From contig CP065012.1 of the NCBI GenBank assembly GCA_016699815.1, positions 868,001-932,000 of the forward strand: 64,000 nt of DNA, in the 5' to 3' direction. Shown here in pieces: positions 1-9,345 of the stretch (positions are counted from its first letter, which is position 1; every line of letters starts with the position of its first letter). A model generated the notes under the pieces. That model was not told the DNA's origin. It ran no database searches and was given only the letters and a program-made list of their open reading frames with translations. Made by a program: the position numbers and the translations under genes. This DNA is from Chitinophagaceae bacterium. Its GTDB lineage: Bacteria; Bacteroidota; Bacteroidia; Chitinophagales; Chitinophagaceae.

Positions 1-1645
1 ACATGGTATAAGATTGCAACATTTCTACCATGGGTATTTCTGCAGAACCTAAAGCAATGGATGGATAAGGCGGAAGCTTAGTTTTAATACCGCATTGCTG
101 AGCAAACTCTAAAGTACGCTTTACTCCTATTACAGACATGAGCCTCCATGCAGCAGCATTCTTTGATTGGGCCAGGCAATAGGCCATTGTACCTCCTCCT
201 CCGGAAATAGTTTTGCCGTTTAAGGTTAATGCACCACCCGGTATTACCGTTTCCGGCGTGTAGCCGGCATCGGTAACGGCAAGTGTATAAAGCAATGGCT
301 TAAATGTAGAGCCCACCTGGCGCATGGCCGAAGCATTGTCGTACTTAAACCATTTGTAATCGAACCCTCCCACATAAGCTTTTATTTCACCGGTTTTGGG
401 ATCCATTGCCACAAAACTTACCTGCATTAATTGCTTATGATATTTTATAGAATCCAGAGGCGTCATCACAGTATCTTTTTCATGCTTTGGGTTATCCCAG
501 GTAAATATTTTCATGCGTACGGGCTTATCAAATGATTTGCGGATTTGTTCTTCACTTAACCCGGCTTCAAGCATATTTTTCCTGCGCTCAGAATATTTAA
601 TACCGTTTTCCATAACTTCGTGATGCTTATCCCATAATTTGCTGATTCTTGCTTTGAGAAAGCCGTTGAGTTTTTTTTGCAGTACCGGCATGTGTTGTAA
701 TACGGCTTCTTCGGCATATTTCTGCATTCGGGTATCTATAGTGGTATAAAATTTTAAGCCATCCCGGTATAAATCATAAGGCTCCCCGGTTTTTGGGTTG
801 GTATGTTCTTTACACCATTTTTTTATTACATCAATTAAAGCTCTGCGATAATAAGGGGCAATTCCTATAGCTTCATCAATGGGTTTATAATTGGTAATAA
901 GTGGCCTGGATTTAAGCTTATCGGCATCGGCTTGAGGGAGGTAATGTTGTTTTGCATCAACCATCCGTTGTATTACTGTGTTTCTCCTGTTGAGTGCAGC
1001 ATCGGGCCGGGATATTGGGTTATAAATAAACCCCTTTAACATACCTACGAGTACGGCGGCCTCTTCTAATTTTAATGCAGAAGGTTCCTTTTGAAAATAG
1101 GTCCTGCTGGCATTTCTTATACCGTATAAATTTCCCCATGGCGCCCTGTTGAGGTAAAGTGTTACTATTTCTTCTTTGGTAAAATTTCGTTCCAATCTTA
1201 CGGCCACAATCCATTCTTTCATTTTATCAATTACTCTCTCTACTACATTTCCTCTTCCCTGCTTCAGTATCATTTTAGCCAACTGTTGGGTAATTGGGCT
1301 TCCGCCTCCATCTGTACCTAATTTAAATACAGCCCGGGCTACTGCCTTTGCATCAATACCGGAATGGTCATAAAAATTCTGGTCTTCTGTGGCAATTAAT
1401 GCATGAATAATATTGGGTGAAATTTCATTGTATTTTACTTCGCTGCGGTTTTCGGCATAATACTTTCCCATAAGCAGGCCATCAGCACTTATGATTTCAC
1501 TAGCTAGGTCGGCTTCGGGGTTTTCCAGTTCTTTTAATGAGGGCATTTTTCCAAAAACCCCAAAATAGGCTAGGGAAAATATGAAGATTGCAAATAGCAA
1601 CCCCCAAAAAAAGAAGCGCCACAAAAACTTAACCGAATTTTTCAT
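1..1645 (-). CDS. Penicillin-binding protein 1A (bifunctional glycosyltransferase/transpeptidase), 3' end cut by window edge
   Basis: Class A PBP that polymerises lipid II and cross-links peptidoglycan at the outer face of the inner membrane. The gene starts at ATG 1645-1643 and runs off the left edge, giving about 547 codons. Residues 1-29 form an N-terminal signal anchor. A glycosyltransferase-51 domain follows, with catalytic E87 in the EDQNFYDHSG motif and a GGSPITQQLAK motif (usual family form GGSTITQQLAKN). The transpeptidase domain shows the nucleophile motif GSTFK (S446, K449) and the SKN motif at S494. The KTG motif would lie beyond the edge. It reads in one frame with no break. It stands alone upstream of the SprE-like gene on the same strand. 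Family assignment is firm; the exact paralogue name is not. Confidence 0.93.
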   Translation of the reverse strand, partial: MKNSVKFLWRFFFWGLLFAIFIFSLAYFGVFGKMPSLKELENPEADLASEIISADGLLMGKYYAENRSEVKYNEISPNIIHALIATEDQNFYDHSGIDAKAVARAVFKLGTDGGGSPITQQLAKMILKQGRGNVVERVIDKMKEWIVAVRLERNFTKEEIVTLYLNRAPWGNLYGIRNASRTYFQKEPSALKLEEAAVLVGMLKGFIYNPISRPDAALNRRNTVIQRMVDAKQHYLPQADADKLKSRPLITNYKPIDEAIGIAPYYRRALIDVIKKWCKEHTNPKTGEPYDLYRDGLKFYTTIDTRMQKYAEEAVLQHMPVLQKKLNGFLKARISKLWDKHHEVMENGIKYSERRKNMLEAGLSEEQIRKSFDKPVRMKIFTWDNPKHEKDTVMTPLDSIKYHKQLMQVSFVAMDPKTGEIKAYVGGFDYKWFKYDNASAMRQVGSTFKPLLYTLAVTDAGYTPETVIPGGALTLNGKTISGGGGTMAYCLAQSKNAAAWRLMSVIGVKRTLEFAQQCGIKTKLPPYPSIALGSAEIPMVEMLQSYTM

Positions 1646-1744
1646 GTATTAATTTTATTGTATCTCTTGTTACCTGGAACCCGCCCAAAAATTTAATGGC
1701 ACTTTTCCTTCAGCTACTTAATGTTTAGTACGGCATTAGTATCA

Positions 1745-4700
1745 TCAAAATTTGTTCCCAAAATTGGTATTGAGTAAATTTCTATATGCAGGTATATCTT
1801 TATTAATTTTTAAAACAGTTAAATTGGCATCTGAAATTATTAAAAAATAATATTTGGAAGGTTGTAACCAGGAAATTTCAGAAGGTGCGGCTTTTTTTAC
1901 TTTATCGTAATAGGCTATGGCTTCTGCAGCATTATTAAATGAGGAAAATACCAATAATGCTTTATCGGCATCCAGGGCATCTTTATTTACTGTAATATTC
2001 CGGTAATTATAATTTCCCCGGTTATAACGGTTCATGGCATTTTTAGCTTCGTTTACATAAACAGGGTCTACCTTATCCATTATCATAATTACCATTTGTG
2101 GTTTTTCTGGCTCAAGTGCAAATGCCCCACTTTTAAATTGTGGTAATATTTTTATTAAAGAATCGGATGTTTGGGGTTTAATAGTGGTGGATGCAATAGT
2201 TTTTACAGGTACAACCGCAACCTGCTGAAATGGCTTTTTAGTTTCAACAGGCTGTGCCGTTTCATCACCTACTATAATTTTTTCTTCGTTTGCCCGGGTT
2301 ACTTCAAGATTGGTAAGATATGTTTCAATTTGTGCCCTACGGCCCAGCACTTCTATAAGGTTGGCAGCTTTAAGTGACAAGGGTGATGTACGGTATAAAT
2401 TCTGCAGATCGGTTAACACGGCAATAGCAGCGCTGTCTTTTTTTTGTTGTATGAGTTGTACCGCTTCAATGTATAATAATTGGGGTGTCCAATAATTATT
2501 TCCATACAAGCTATCTGCTTTTTGCTTAGCTAAAGCTGCACTATCAAACTTACCTTCGATATACAAACTGTAAATATTTTCATACAAAGCAGTTACGGCC
2601 GGTTCTTTATAATCGGGGTTTAATGATTGTGGGTTTTGGATAATAGTGTTATACTTTGTAGCTGCATATTTATTGGTAATTATATTTTTGTAATATTCTG
2701 CCTTACTGGTCATACCCAATTTGGTATAGCAATAGTATAAACCAAAATAAGCATCTGCTTCCTTATCATTATTTTTAAACCTTTCCAGGAACTCGATATA
2801 GGCAATTACCGCTTGTTCATAATCCATCAATTCATTTTGAAAAATAGTAGCAATAGCCAAAAGATTTGAAGCAATAATACTGTTGCTGGTATCTTTTTGG
2901 GCCTGGCTTAGCGGAAGGCTGGCCATCATGCCTTCGTAACTATAATTCGCTTCTTTTGCTGCCTGTATCGTTACTTCATCTTCACTTCCCGGGGGCAGCG
3001 GTTCATCGGGATTGTTATTATTTTGAGCAGCCAATTTTTGCTTGGCTAACAATTCAATAGCTGCTTTTCTTCTCCAGTTATCTACGTTTTCCCTTTTTCC
3101 CCAAAGCGATTTAAACTCAGATGATCCCCGGCTTTTTGCACTTGCATCTGAAAAGTACCAGGTAGCTCCGTCTTTGGCGCTTTTGTCTTTCCTGTCTTTT
3201 TCAAACATATCGCCCTGTTTATCCTTATCATTTTTAAATTCGATAGGCGTAAAGGCAACATTTTCTTCTACGTATTTTTTCCCCTGGAGTTTGCGGTACT
3301 TTTTAGCCAGTTCCTTTACAAAATCATCTCTTTCTTTTTCTGGCAAGGAGGCTATTTTCATTAAGCTATCTTCCCTTTCCATTGTGGTATAATACTGTAC
3401 CAGCTTATGCAAAACTTTTCTTTTGGCTTCAATATCCACTGCTACATCGGCCATATCCGGGTCGCTTAGTTGAAGGCTGTCGTAATAACCCGATGCATCC
3501 CGGTAACGTTTTTGGCTGTAAGCAATATCGCCCAACGAAAGAAAAGATTTATTTTTATAGGCTAGCCTGTCTTCGGGCGAAAACTTTGTTCCTTTTTCAA
3601 ACAAAGTAATAGCATTTGCCGTATCTGGCTTTTGCATGGCGAGTACGGCTGCTGAATAGAAAAGGATATCCCGGTAATTTGCATACTTATCTTTCCTGGT
3701 CATTCTTACTAAATTGGCAATTACATTATTCAGTTCTTTAAAATCGCCCTTTTTCTCGAGCATTTTAGCGCTGTTCAATTGGGCATAAATATCCATTACA
3801 GGATTGGTGGTATGCCTGGATGCTTTTGCATAAAAATTTTTTGCCAAATCAAAACTTCCCTTCATTTCGTACAACTGTGCCAGTAAATATTCCCAGCGGC
3901 TTTTATCCTGCCTGGTATCGGCATTGGATAATGCCAATGAAAGATGGTTGGCTGCACTATCATAATTTTCCTGTGCAAAAAACCAGTAAGCAGTAACTTC
4001 TTCCAGGTTGTTCTTTAACCGGGCGGGCAGATTTTTATCGTTTTGTAAAATATTTATAAGCCCTGCTGCATCTCCGTATTCTCCAGCCTCGGTGTAAGTA
4101 CGCACCAGCCATATTAAAGCATCGTTTCTGCTTGGCGGCAGTGTAAATGCCCGCTGAATTACATTGCGTTTTTCCTTATCGGCAATACTAAGCCCCATAC
4201 CCGGCGTATTATTGGTGCCAATAACTTTGGTATCATCATCGTTTTTCTTTTTACGGGGAAAGAGGTTGTAATTAATAAACTGGAACACCTTGGTAGCCGA
4301 GTCAAAATCTTTTTTAAGAAAATAAGATTTGCCCATTAGCAAATAAAAATTATCAACCCAATCTGTTCTTAAATCATGCAATAAAATGCCTGCGGTGCAT
4401 TTATAAATTACCGAATCCAGTTCGGTTTTTTGTTGTGCAGTAACATCGAGGCTGTAAGGATAAAAAGGAAGCAACCTGGCATAATCATCTTTATGGCCGT
4501 ATTTGGCCTGGTCTATCACCGCATTTAATTTATTATTGGCATTAAAATAATAATTAAAATGAGAAACAGTATTTTGTATAATGCGCCGGGTTACAGTAAA
4601 TTTCTTATCGGCAGTTTTTTCAGAGCCCAATTTTTTGTTTTCATATTCTTCTGGCTTTTTTTCTTTGCCAAAGGGGTCAATTGTCCAACCGGGTTGTGCA

Positions 4701-4765
4701 ATGGAAAGATGCCATAAAAAAGCAAAACAAAGGGAACAAAAAATACGGCTCAATGGTTTCAACAT
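1745..4765 (-). CDS. TPR-repeat protein, SprE/PorW-like (type IX secretion/gliding)
   Basis: A 1006-residue periplasmic repeat protein. It has a cleavable signal peptide ending near SIAQ (about residue 24), then many tetratricopeptide-like helical pairs from about residue 120 to 850. The C-terminal domain (last about 120 residues) carries a motif of the type KYYFLIISDANLTVLKIN. The N-terminal segment with FNYYFNANNKL and WVDNFYLLMGKSYF, together with this C-terminal module, resembles the SprE/PorW family, which links parts of the type IX secretion machine in Bacteroidota. Known SprE/PorW proteins are usually lipoproteins; I see no clear lipobox here. No other T9SS gene is in the window. The alternative is a generic TPR protein of unknown role. 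Assignment is by motif recall, not search. Confidence 0.7.
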   Translation of the reverse strand: MLKPLSRIFCSLCFAFLWHLSIAQPGWTIDPFGKEKKPEEYENKKLGSEKTADKKFTVTRRIIQNTVSHFNYYFNANNKLNAVIDQAKYGHKDDYARLLPFYPYSLDVTAQQKTELDSVIYKCTAGILLHDLRTDWVDNFYLLMGKSYFLKKDFDSATKVFQFINYNLFPRKKKNDDDTKVIGTNNTPGMGLSIADKEKRNVIQRAFTLPPSRNDALIWLVRTYTEAGEYGDAAGLINILQNDKNLPARLKNNLEEVTAYWFFAQENYDSAANHLSLALSNADTRQDKSRWEYLLAQLYEMKGSFDLAKNFYAKASRHTTNPVMDIYAQLNSAKMLEKKGDFKELNNVIANLVRMTRKDKYANYRDILFYSAAVLAMQKPDTANAITLFEKGTKFSPEDRLAYKNKSFLSLGDIAYSQKRYRDASGYYDSLQLSDPDMADVAVDIEAKRKVLHKLVQYYTTMEREDSLMKIASLPEKERDDFVKELAKKYRKLQGKKYVEENVAFTPIEFKNDKDKQGDMFEKDRKDKSAKDGATWYFSDASAKSRGSSEFKSLWGKRENVDNWRRKAAIELLAKQKLAAQNNNNPDEPLPPGSEDEVTIQAAKEANYSYEGMMASLPLSQAQKDTSNSIIASNLLAIATIFQNELMDYEQAVIAYIEFLERFKNNDKEADAYFGLYYCYTKLGMTSKAEYYKNIITNKYAATKYNTIIQNPQSLNPDYKEPAVTALYENIYSLYIEGKFDSAALAKQKADSLYGNNYWTPQLLYIEAVQLIQQKKDSAAIAVLTDLQNLYRTSPLSLKAANLIEVLGRRAQIETYLTNLEVTRANEEKIIVGDETAQPVETKKPFQQVAVVPVKTIASTTIKPQTSDSLIKILPQFKSGAFALEPEKPQMVIMIMDKVDPVYVNEAKNAMNRYNRGNYNYRNITVNKDALDADKALLVFSSFNNAAEAIAYYDKVKKAAPSEISWLQPSKYYFLIISDANLTVLKINKDIPAYRNLLNTNFGNKF

Positions 4766-4949
4766 GTTTAATTACGGTTAGATATAACCTTAAATATCGG
4801 CTTAAAAATAAGAATAGCCAAAATTAAGCTCTAATGTATGAAAATCATTAGTTTGCCGGGCTAAAATATGTTAAAAACAAAGAGACAGCTTGTTTGAATA
4901 TTCCGCATTACCATAGCAATTGATTAATTTTAAGCTGATTTATAAAACT

Positions 4950-5339
4950 ATGGATACCAACACTACATTAAAAAGACTAAGAAATAAGTACCGTTTGATA
5001 ATTATGAACGAGGATACTTATGAAGAAGTAGTTAAATTTAAATTATCCCGCTGGAGTGTTTATACAGCCCTAAGCGTAATATTTGTGCTTTTGGTGGCAT
5101 TAACTACTGCCCTTATTATTTTTACGCCGTTAAAATACTATTTACCCGGCGTAGGCCTGGGCAATGCAAAACAAATTAAAGAATACAGGGAGCTAAAGAT
5201 GCGTACCGATTCTATGGAACAATCGCTAAAGCTACAGCACCAGTACCTTGAAGATCTTCAAAAAGTATTAAGTGGAAAAGATATTAAGCTGGATACCAAT
5301 AAATTAGCCTTGCCTAAAGTGGAAAATTCCGACGATTAA
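4950..5339 (+). CDS. Membrane-anchored coiled-coil protein resembling the N-terminal anchor of M23 peptidases
   Basis: A 129-residue protein with a basic cytoplasmic N-terminus (motif RLRNKYRLIIMNEDTYEE), one membrane segment at about residues 35-60 (ending before PLKYYLPG), and a short predicted coiled coil in the periplasm. The N-terminal pattern matches the anchor region of Bacteroidota M23 (LytM-like) metallopeptidases, often encoded beside bactofilin. No peptidase domain follows in any frame before the next gene, so this looks like a stand-alone anchor. A TTG start at 4920 would add 10 residues; I prefer ATG 4950 because the shared motif starts just after it. It is first in a same-strand set with bactofilin and the AtpZ/AtpI-like genes. 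Function unknown; a scaffold role is inference. Confidence 0.75.
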   Translation: MDTNTTLKRLRNKYRLIIMNEDTYEEVVKFKLSRWSVYTALSVIFVLLVALTTALIIFTPLKYYLPGVGLGNAKQIKEYRELKMRTDSMEQSLKLQHQYLEDLQKVLSGKDIKLDTNKLALPKVENSDD

Positions 5340-5403
5340 GAATAAAATTGAAACGGCAACGTTAACAATTTATTCTATCACTTTAAAACTACCAATATTT
5401 ACT

Positions 5404-5808
5404 ATGTTTACCTCAAAATCAAAATCTTCGCCGGAAGAAAATGCAGGTTGCAGCATTATTGCACAGGGAACCATAATTACAGGGGATATTGAAAGCAATG
5501 GCGATATAAGGCTTGATGGTTTAATTAAAGGCAATATACGCAGCAAAGCAAGGATTATTATTGGCGCCAATGCATTAGTTGAAGGAAATGTGCATAGCAA
5601 AGATGCCGATATTTTTGGCCATGTAAAAGGCAATTTAAATATTGCTGAATTGCTGCAATTAAAAAACCTGGCCATAATTGATGGCGACATTAATACCGGT
5701 AAATTACAAATGGAACATACGGTAAGTTTCAATGGACAGTGCAAAATGGGCGCCAATGTGGTAGAACTAAATTCGTCAACAGGCTTACCTGTGGCCGTAA
5801 ATGAATAA
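5404..5808 (+). CDS. Bactofilin family cytoskeletal protein
   Basis: Bactofilins polymerise without nucleotide into membrane-associated filaments that position cell-wall enzymes. This 134-residue protein has a disordered N-terminus (about 1-15), a right-handed beta-helix core (about 16-112) with the typical periodic G and D/N turns (for example GDIESNGDIRLDG and GNIRSKARIIIG), and a short tail. Size and pattern fit the bactofilin/DUF583 family. It lies 64 nt after the M23-anchor-like gene and its last 8 nt overlap the start of the AtpZ-like gene, which suggests translational coupling. Pairing of bactofilin with M23-type peptidases is common in Bacteroidota, so the neighbouring anchor may be its partner. 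Confidence 0.93.
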   Translation: MFTSKSKSSPEENAGCSIIAQGTIITGDIESNGDIRLDGLIKGNIRSKARIIIGANALVEGNVHSKDADIFGHVKGNLNIAELLQLKNLAIIDGDINTGKLQMEHTVSFNGQCKMGANVVELNSSTGLPVAVNE

Positions 5809-6010
5809 AAAAAACAATAACGCTTTATTGTGGAAATATTTAAGCCTGGGCACACAAATTATTGTGGCCCTTGGCGCTGCAGTTTATTTTGGTTTAAAAA
5901 TAGACCATTGGCTAAATTTTAAAATGCCATTAGCCGTTTGGGTGCTACCTTTGTTCATTATTACCCTTTTAATTTATAAAGTAATAAAAGATACAGCACC
6001 CAAAAAATAA
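5801..6010 (+). CDS. AtpZ/AtpI family small membrane protein
   Basis: A 69-residue protein with two membrane segments (about residues 11-31 and 43-61) separated by the motif GLKIDHW. This is the pattern of the putative F0F1-ATPase subunit (ATPase_gene1, AtpZ) family, implicated in ATP synthase assembly or Mg2+/Ca2+ handling. It overlaps the bactofilin stop by 8 nt and is followed after 4 nt by an AtpI-like gene. In other genomes such genes usually precede atpB; here no F0F1 subunit follows and a SprT-like gene takes that place. Family assignment is good; role is inferred. Confidence 0.8.
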   Translation: MNKKNNNALLWKYLSLGTQIIVALGAAVYFGLKIDHWLNFKMPLAVWVLPLFIITLLIYKVIKDTAPKK

Positions 6011-6014
6011 TAAA

Positions 6015-6407
6015 ATGGATTTCAGAAAGCGGATTTTTTTACCTTTTTTAATTGTATTTTCTTTTTTTACCCTGCTCATATTTTTTCTTTGGGGCTCAAT
6101 TGAAAAATGGGGCTTGCAGAAAAATATTTTAATACTTGCCAATGTATTTTTCCTGATTTTATCCTTACTGGTATTTTTTATCCAGAAGAAAAGCCTTCAT
6201 GCCCCAAATCCCCATCAATTTATACGCAGCACCATTACGGGTATGATGTTGAAAATGTTTTTAACCGTTGCTGCAATACTGGTTTATTATTTTGTAACCG
6301 AAAAATTCAGCAGCCTTTCCGTAGTTGCAGCCATGCTGATGTACCTTTTTTATCTTTTTGCAGAAATAAAAACCTTACTGAAATTGAACCGCAAACCCAA
6401 TGCCTAA
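6015..6407 (+). CDS. Four-helix membrane protein, possibly ATP synthase subunit I-like
   Basis: A 130-residue, very hydrophobic protein with four likely membrane segments (about 8-27, 37-57, 75-93 and 99-117). Position directly after the AtpZ-like gene and the four-helix layout match the AtpI-like proteins of Bacteroidota, but there is no diagnostic motif, so the family name is an inference from context. Its last 8 nt overlap the start of the SprT-like gene (ATG inside the stop region), so the three genes are probably translated together. Confidence 0.7.
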   Translation: MDFRKRIFLPFLIVFSFFTLLIFFLWGSIEKWGLQKNILILANVFFLILSLLVFFIQKKSLHAPNPHQFIRSTITGMMLKMFLTVAAILVYYFVTEKFSSLSVVAAMLMYLFYLFAEIKTLLKLNRKPNA

Positions 6408-7023
6408 AGAAGAGCATCCATTTTCTGCGCTGGCATCTTACCTGCCCCAGGGCAGTTTTAATATGGTAATGCATTATATTACCCAATACAAAGTGCAACT
6501 TACTATTACCAAAAGCCGCAAAACCATACTTGGCGATTACCGCCACGCAACAAACCATAAAGGCCACCGTATAAGTGTAAACGGCAATTTGAACAGCTAT
6601 TCATTTCTCATAACCATATTGCATGAGCTTGCGCACCTGTTTACTTTTGAGCGCTACGGCAACCGGGTTGCTTCGCATGGTAAAGAATGGAAAAATGAAT
6701 TTAGGAATATTTTATCCGAATTTATTCAACAAAAATTTTTTCCGGAAGAAATTGAAAGTGCCCTTTTACAATCGCAGCACAACCCAGCTGCCAGCAGTTG
6801 CGCTGATACCCACCTGATGCGTGTATTAAATAAATACGATATAAAAAAAGACAATCATTTTTTTGTGGAGCAACTGCCCAATAATGCATTATTTACCACC
6901 AGCGACAAACGGATTTTTCAAAAAGGGCCAAGGATACGAACAAGATATAAATGTTTTGAACCTGCTACAAAAAAATACTATTTATTTAGCGCCGTTTATG
7001 AAGTAAAAATTGTTGAGGCCTGA
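6400..7023 (+). CDS. SprT-like zinc metalloprotease-like protein
   Basis: A 207-residue soluble protein with the zinc-protease signature HELAH (H75, E76, H79) and a likely third ligand H93 in the segment ASHGKEWK. This arrangement is that of the SprT-like/SPRTN domain, whose eukaryotic members cleave DNA-protein crosslinks; the bacterial role is not well established. After about residue 125 the protein has a basic region with FQKGPRIRTRYKC in place of the classical zinc ribbon. The start overlaps the preceding gene by 8 nt. It faces nhaA (convergent) with 62 nt between stops. Confidence 0.88.
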   Translation: MPKEEHPFSALASYLPQGSFNMVMHYITQYKVQLTITKSRKTILGDYRHATNHKGHRISVNGNLNSYSFLITILHELAHLFTFERYGNRVASHGKEWKNEFRNILSEFIQQKFFPEEIESALLQSQHNPAASSCADTHLMRVLNKYDIKKDNHFFVEQLPNNALFTTSDKRIFQKGPRIRTRYKCFEPATKKYYLFSAVYEVKIVEA

Positions 7024-7085
7024 CGTGCTTTTTACAATTTCCTTTTCCCTGTCAAATATTTTCTTCGAATTACCACTACAGTAAA

Positions 7086-8234
7086 TTAATTTTTTGCTTT
7101 GTGCCTCAAAATAAATTGCAGCATTAAATATCCTAAAACGCCTGCAACGAGGGAGCTTATTAAAATAGCCAATTTAGCTTTGTTGACTATTTCCACGTTA
7201 TCAAATGCCAGTAGCGTAATAAAAATAGACATGGTAAAACCAATGCCGCCTAAAATGCCAGCGCCAAAAATACTTTTCCAATTCAGGTCCTTCGGCATTT
7301 TACCTATACCGGATTTTACTGCAATAACACTCAACAAAAAAATACCAACGGGTTTACCCAATAGTAAGCCGGCAGCTATACCTATGCTATAATCCAAAGT
7401 AAAAAGGTTTGCAATACTACCCTTTAGTACAATTGCCGTATTGGCAAGTACAAAAATAGGTACAATGAAAAAAGCCACAGGTTTATGCAAAAAATGTTGC
7501 AAAATATAAGAGCTGGATTGTGGCTTACCATTTCCAAAAGGTATTGCAAAAGCAAGTAAAATTCCGGCAATAGTTGCATGTACGCCAGAATTGAGCATAA
7601 AATACCACATGGCCACGCCACCAATTAAATAAGGAACAAGGTTGCGTATTTTTAAACGGTTCATTATTAAAAGTGAACCAAAAATGCCCAATGCCAGCAA
7701 CAGGTTAACCAATGAAATAGTTTTACTGTAAAAAAATGCAATTACTAAAATTGCACCAATATCATCAATTACGGCAAGAGCTGTTAAAAAAATTTTTAAT
7801 GATGTGGGCACCTTGTTTCCCAATAAAGAGAGCACACCAAGCGCAAATGCAATATCGGTAGCCATGGGAATACCAGCACCTGCCTGGGTTTCTGTACCGT
7901 AGTTAAAAAATAAAAAAAATGCCGCAGGTACAATCATGCCGCCAATAGCACCAAATACAGGCAACATGGCATTTTTATAATTCGATAATTCGCCCTTGTA
8001 AACTTCTCGCTCCAGCTCAAGGCCAATCAATAAAAAGAAAACGGTCATTAAGCCGTCGTTCACCCAATATTCTATATTATGCCCGGCAAAAGGCATTTGC
8101 CAAAAATTATGATAGGCATTGCCCATACTGCTGTTGGCTATAAGCAGTGAAATAATGGTACAAAAAATAATCAGCAGCCCACCGGCTTTTTCACTATTAA
8201 AAAACTCTTTAAATAACCGGGTTGGCTTTATCAA
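7086..8234 (-). CDS. nhaA: Na+/H+ antiporter NhaA
   Basis: Electrogenic antiporter exporting Na+ for 2 H+ across the inner membrane, important at alkaline pH or high salt. The 382-residue protein has about 12 membrane segments, the TDIAFA motif with D127, and the central AVIDDIGAI motif with D157/D158, equivalent to the D163/D164 transport pair of E. coli NhaA. An amphipathic N-terminal helix (RLFKEFFNSEKAGG) is present. The start appears to be TTG at 8234-8232; no in-frame ATG gives a better N-terminus. Single gene, convergent with the SprT-like gene and divergent from dodecin. Confidence 0.96.
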   Translation of the reverse strand: MIKPTRLFKEFFNSEKAGGLLIIFCTIISLLIANSSMGNAYHNFWQMPFAGHNIEYWVNDGLMTVFFLLIGLELEREVYKGELSNYKNAMLPVFGAIGGMIVPAAFFLFFNYGTETQAGAGIPMATDIAFALGVLSLLGNKVPTSLKIFLTALAVIDDIGAILVIAFFYSKTISLVNLLLALGIFGSLLIMNRLKIRNLVPYLIGGVAMWYFMLNSGVHATIAGILLAFAIPFGNGKPQSSSYILQHFLHKPVAFFIVPIFVLANTAIVLKGSIANLFTLDYSIGIAAGLLLGKPVGIFLLSVIAVKSGIGKMPKDLNWKSIFGAGILGGIGFTMSIFITLLAFDNVEIVNKAKLAILISSLVAGVLGYLMLQFILRHKAKN

Positions 8235-8367
8235 TTAAATTTATTTTTATTATTACCCAATAAACTGAAAAACTACAAAAAAAATTAAAGCAAAAAAGGG
8301 GTTATCTTTAATTCGGCATAATATATGCAATATATTTATAAAATTTTTTACCCAAAAAATCTAGATT

Positions 8368-8571
8368 ATGGCTATTGTAAAAGTTGTAGAAGTAATTTCA
8401 TCGTCCAGTAAAGGGGTTGATGATGCAATTCAAATTGCAGTAAAAGAAGCTTCAAAAACCATCAGGAACATAGACTCTGTTTATGTAAAAGATATTAAAG
8501 CACACGTAAAAGATGGTAAGGTTACCACTTTTGGAGTGGTATGCAAAATTTCTTTTCGTGTAGATGAATAA
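8368..8571 (+). CDS. Dodecin (flavin-binding storage protein)
   Basis: A 67-residue protein that folds as a three-stranded sheet around one helix and assembles into hollow dodecamers binding riboflavin/FMN pairs. The whole family pattern is present: VKVVEVISSSSKGVDDAIQ at the N-terminus, then strands VYVKDIKAHVKDGKV and FGVVCKISFRVDE. Length is normal. The flavin-stacking Trp of archaeal dodecins is not present; the aromatic position near IDSVYVKDI holds a Tyr. It is monocistronic, followed by a bidirectional terminator shared with yebC. Confidence 0.93.
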   Translation: MAIVKVVEVISSSSKGVDDAIQIAVKEASKTIRNIDSVYVKDIKAHVKDGKVTTFGVVCKISFRVDE

Positions 8572-8578
8572 GGATAAA

Positions 8579-8607
8579 TAAAAAGCCCAGGAAAAACCGG
8601 GTTTTTT
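8579..8607. terminator. Bidirectional terminator between dodecin and yebC
   Basis: A short GC hairpin (CCC-A-GG, 5-nt A loop, CCGGG) is flanked by an A run on the left and a T run of seven on the right, so it can stop transcription from both sides. It lies exactly between the two convergent stop codons. Confidence 0.75.
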
Positions 8608-9317
8608 TATTTAAGGTTATGGTAAACTTTTTGTACATCTTCATCCTGCTCTAATTTATCTACCAGTTTTAATACTTCATTAGAACCTTCTTCGCTCAGT
8701 TCTACAGTATTTACCGGTATCCGGGTAAGCTCGGCAGTTATTACTTCAATATTTTTTTCTTCAAGTGCTTTATTCATGTGGCCAAATTCATTATAAGCCG
8801 TGCGGATAATAATATTCCCTTCGCTGTTTTCGCCAATTTCTTCCAGGCCATAATCAATTAATTCCAGTTCAAGCTCTTCAATATTTTGTCCTGAATTTTT
8901 AATTTTAAATTCGCCCATACGGTTAAACGTATAAGCTACGCTTCCGCTTGTTCCCAATGAGCCATTTCCTTTTGTAAAATGCATCCGCACATTAGCAACG
9001 GTTCTAGTAGGGTTGTCGGTAGCTGTTTCTATCATAAGTGCTACGCCATGCGGTGCGTAACCTTCATAAGTTATTTCTTCATAATTGCTGGTATCTTTAC
9101 CCATTGCCCTTTTAATAGCCGCTTCTACCCTGTCTTTGGGCATATTACAAGCTTTGGCATTAAGGTAGCATCTTCTTAATGCAGGGTTATTATCCGGGTC
9201 GGGGCCACTGGCTTTTACAGCAATGGCAATTTCTTTTCCAATACGGGTAAAATCTTTGGCCATTTTGTCCCATCGGGCAAACATGGCGCCTTTTCTTACT
9301 TCAAATATCCTTCCCAT
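8607..9317 (-). CDS. YebC/PmpR family protein
   Basis: A 236-residue cytoplasmic protein of the YebC/TACO1 family. It shows the family N-terminus (KRKG-like region GAMFARWDKMAKDFTRIGKEI), the motif NMPKDRVEAAIKRA, and EITYEGYAPHGVALMIE with N-P-T-R-T in the second domain. Older annotation calls the family a DNA-binding regulator; more recent work links YebC proteins to translation of proline-rich stretches, so the regulator label should be held loosely. It is preceded by a good TTG-N20-TAAATTTG promoter and stands alone. Confidence 0.95.
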   Translation of the reverse strand: MGRIFEVRKGAMFARWDKMAKDFTRIGKEIAIAVKASGPDPDNNPALRRCYLNAKACNMPKDRVEAAIKRAMGKDTSNYEEITYEGYAPHGVALMIETATDNPTRTVANVRMHFTKGNGSLGTSGSVAYTFNRMGEFKIKNSGQNIEELELELIDYGLEEIGENSEGNIIIRTAYNEFGHMNKALEEKNIEVITAELTRIPVNTVELSEEGSNEVLKLVDKLEQDEDVQKVYHNLK

Positions 9318-9345
9318 AATTAAATTTAGATTGATGTGAGGGTAG

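Noticed and set aside
4766..4949. Riboswitch or small RNA in the leader before the M23-anchor-like gene
   Set aside because: Only AT-rich sequence; no conserved fold recognised.
5370..5855. 161-codon minus-strand open frame across bactofilin
   Set aside because: Antisense shadow of a well-supported bactofilin gene with no family likeness.
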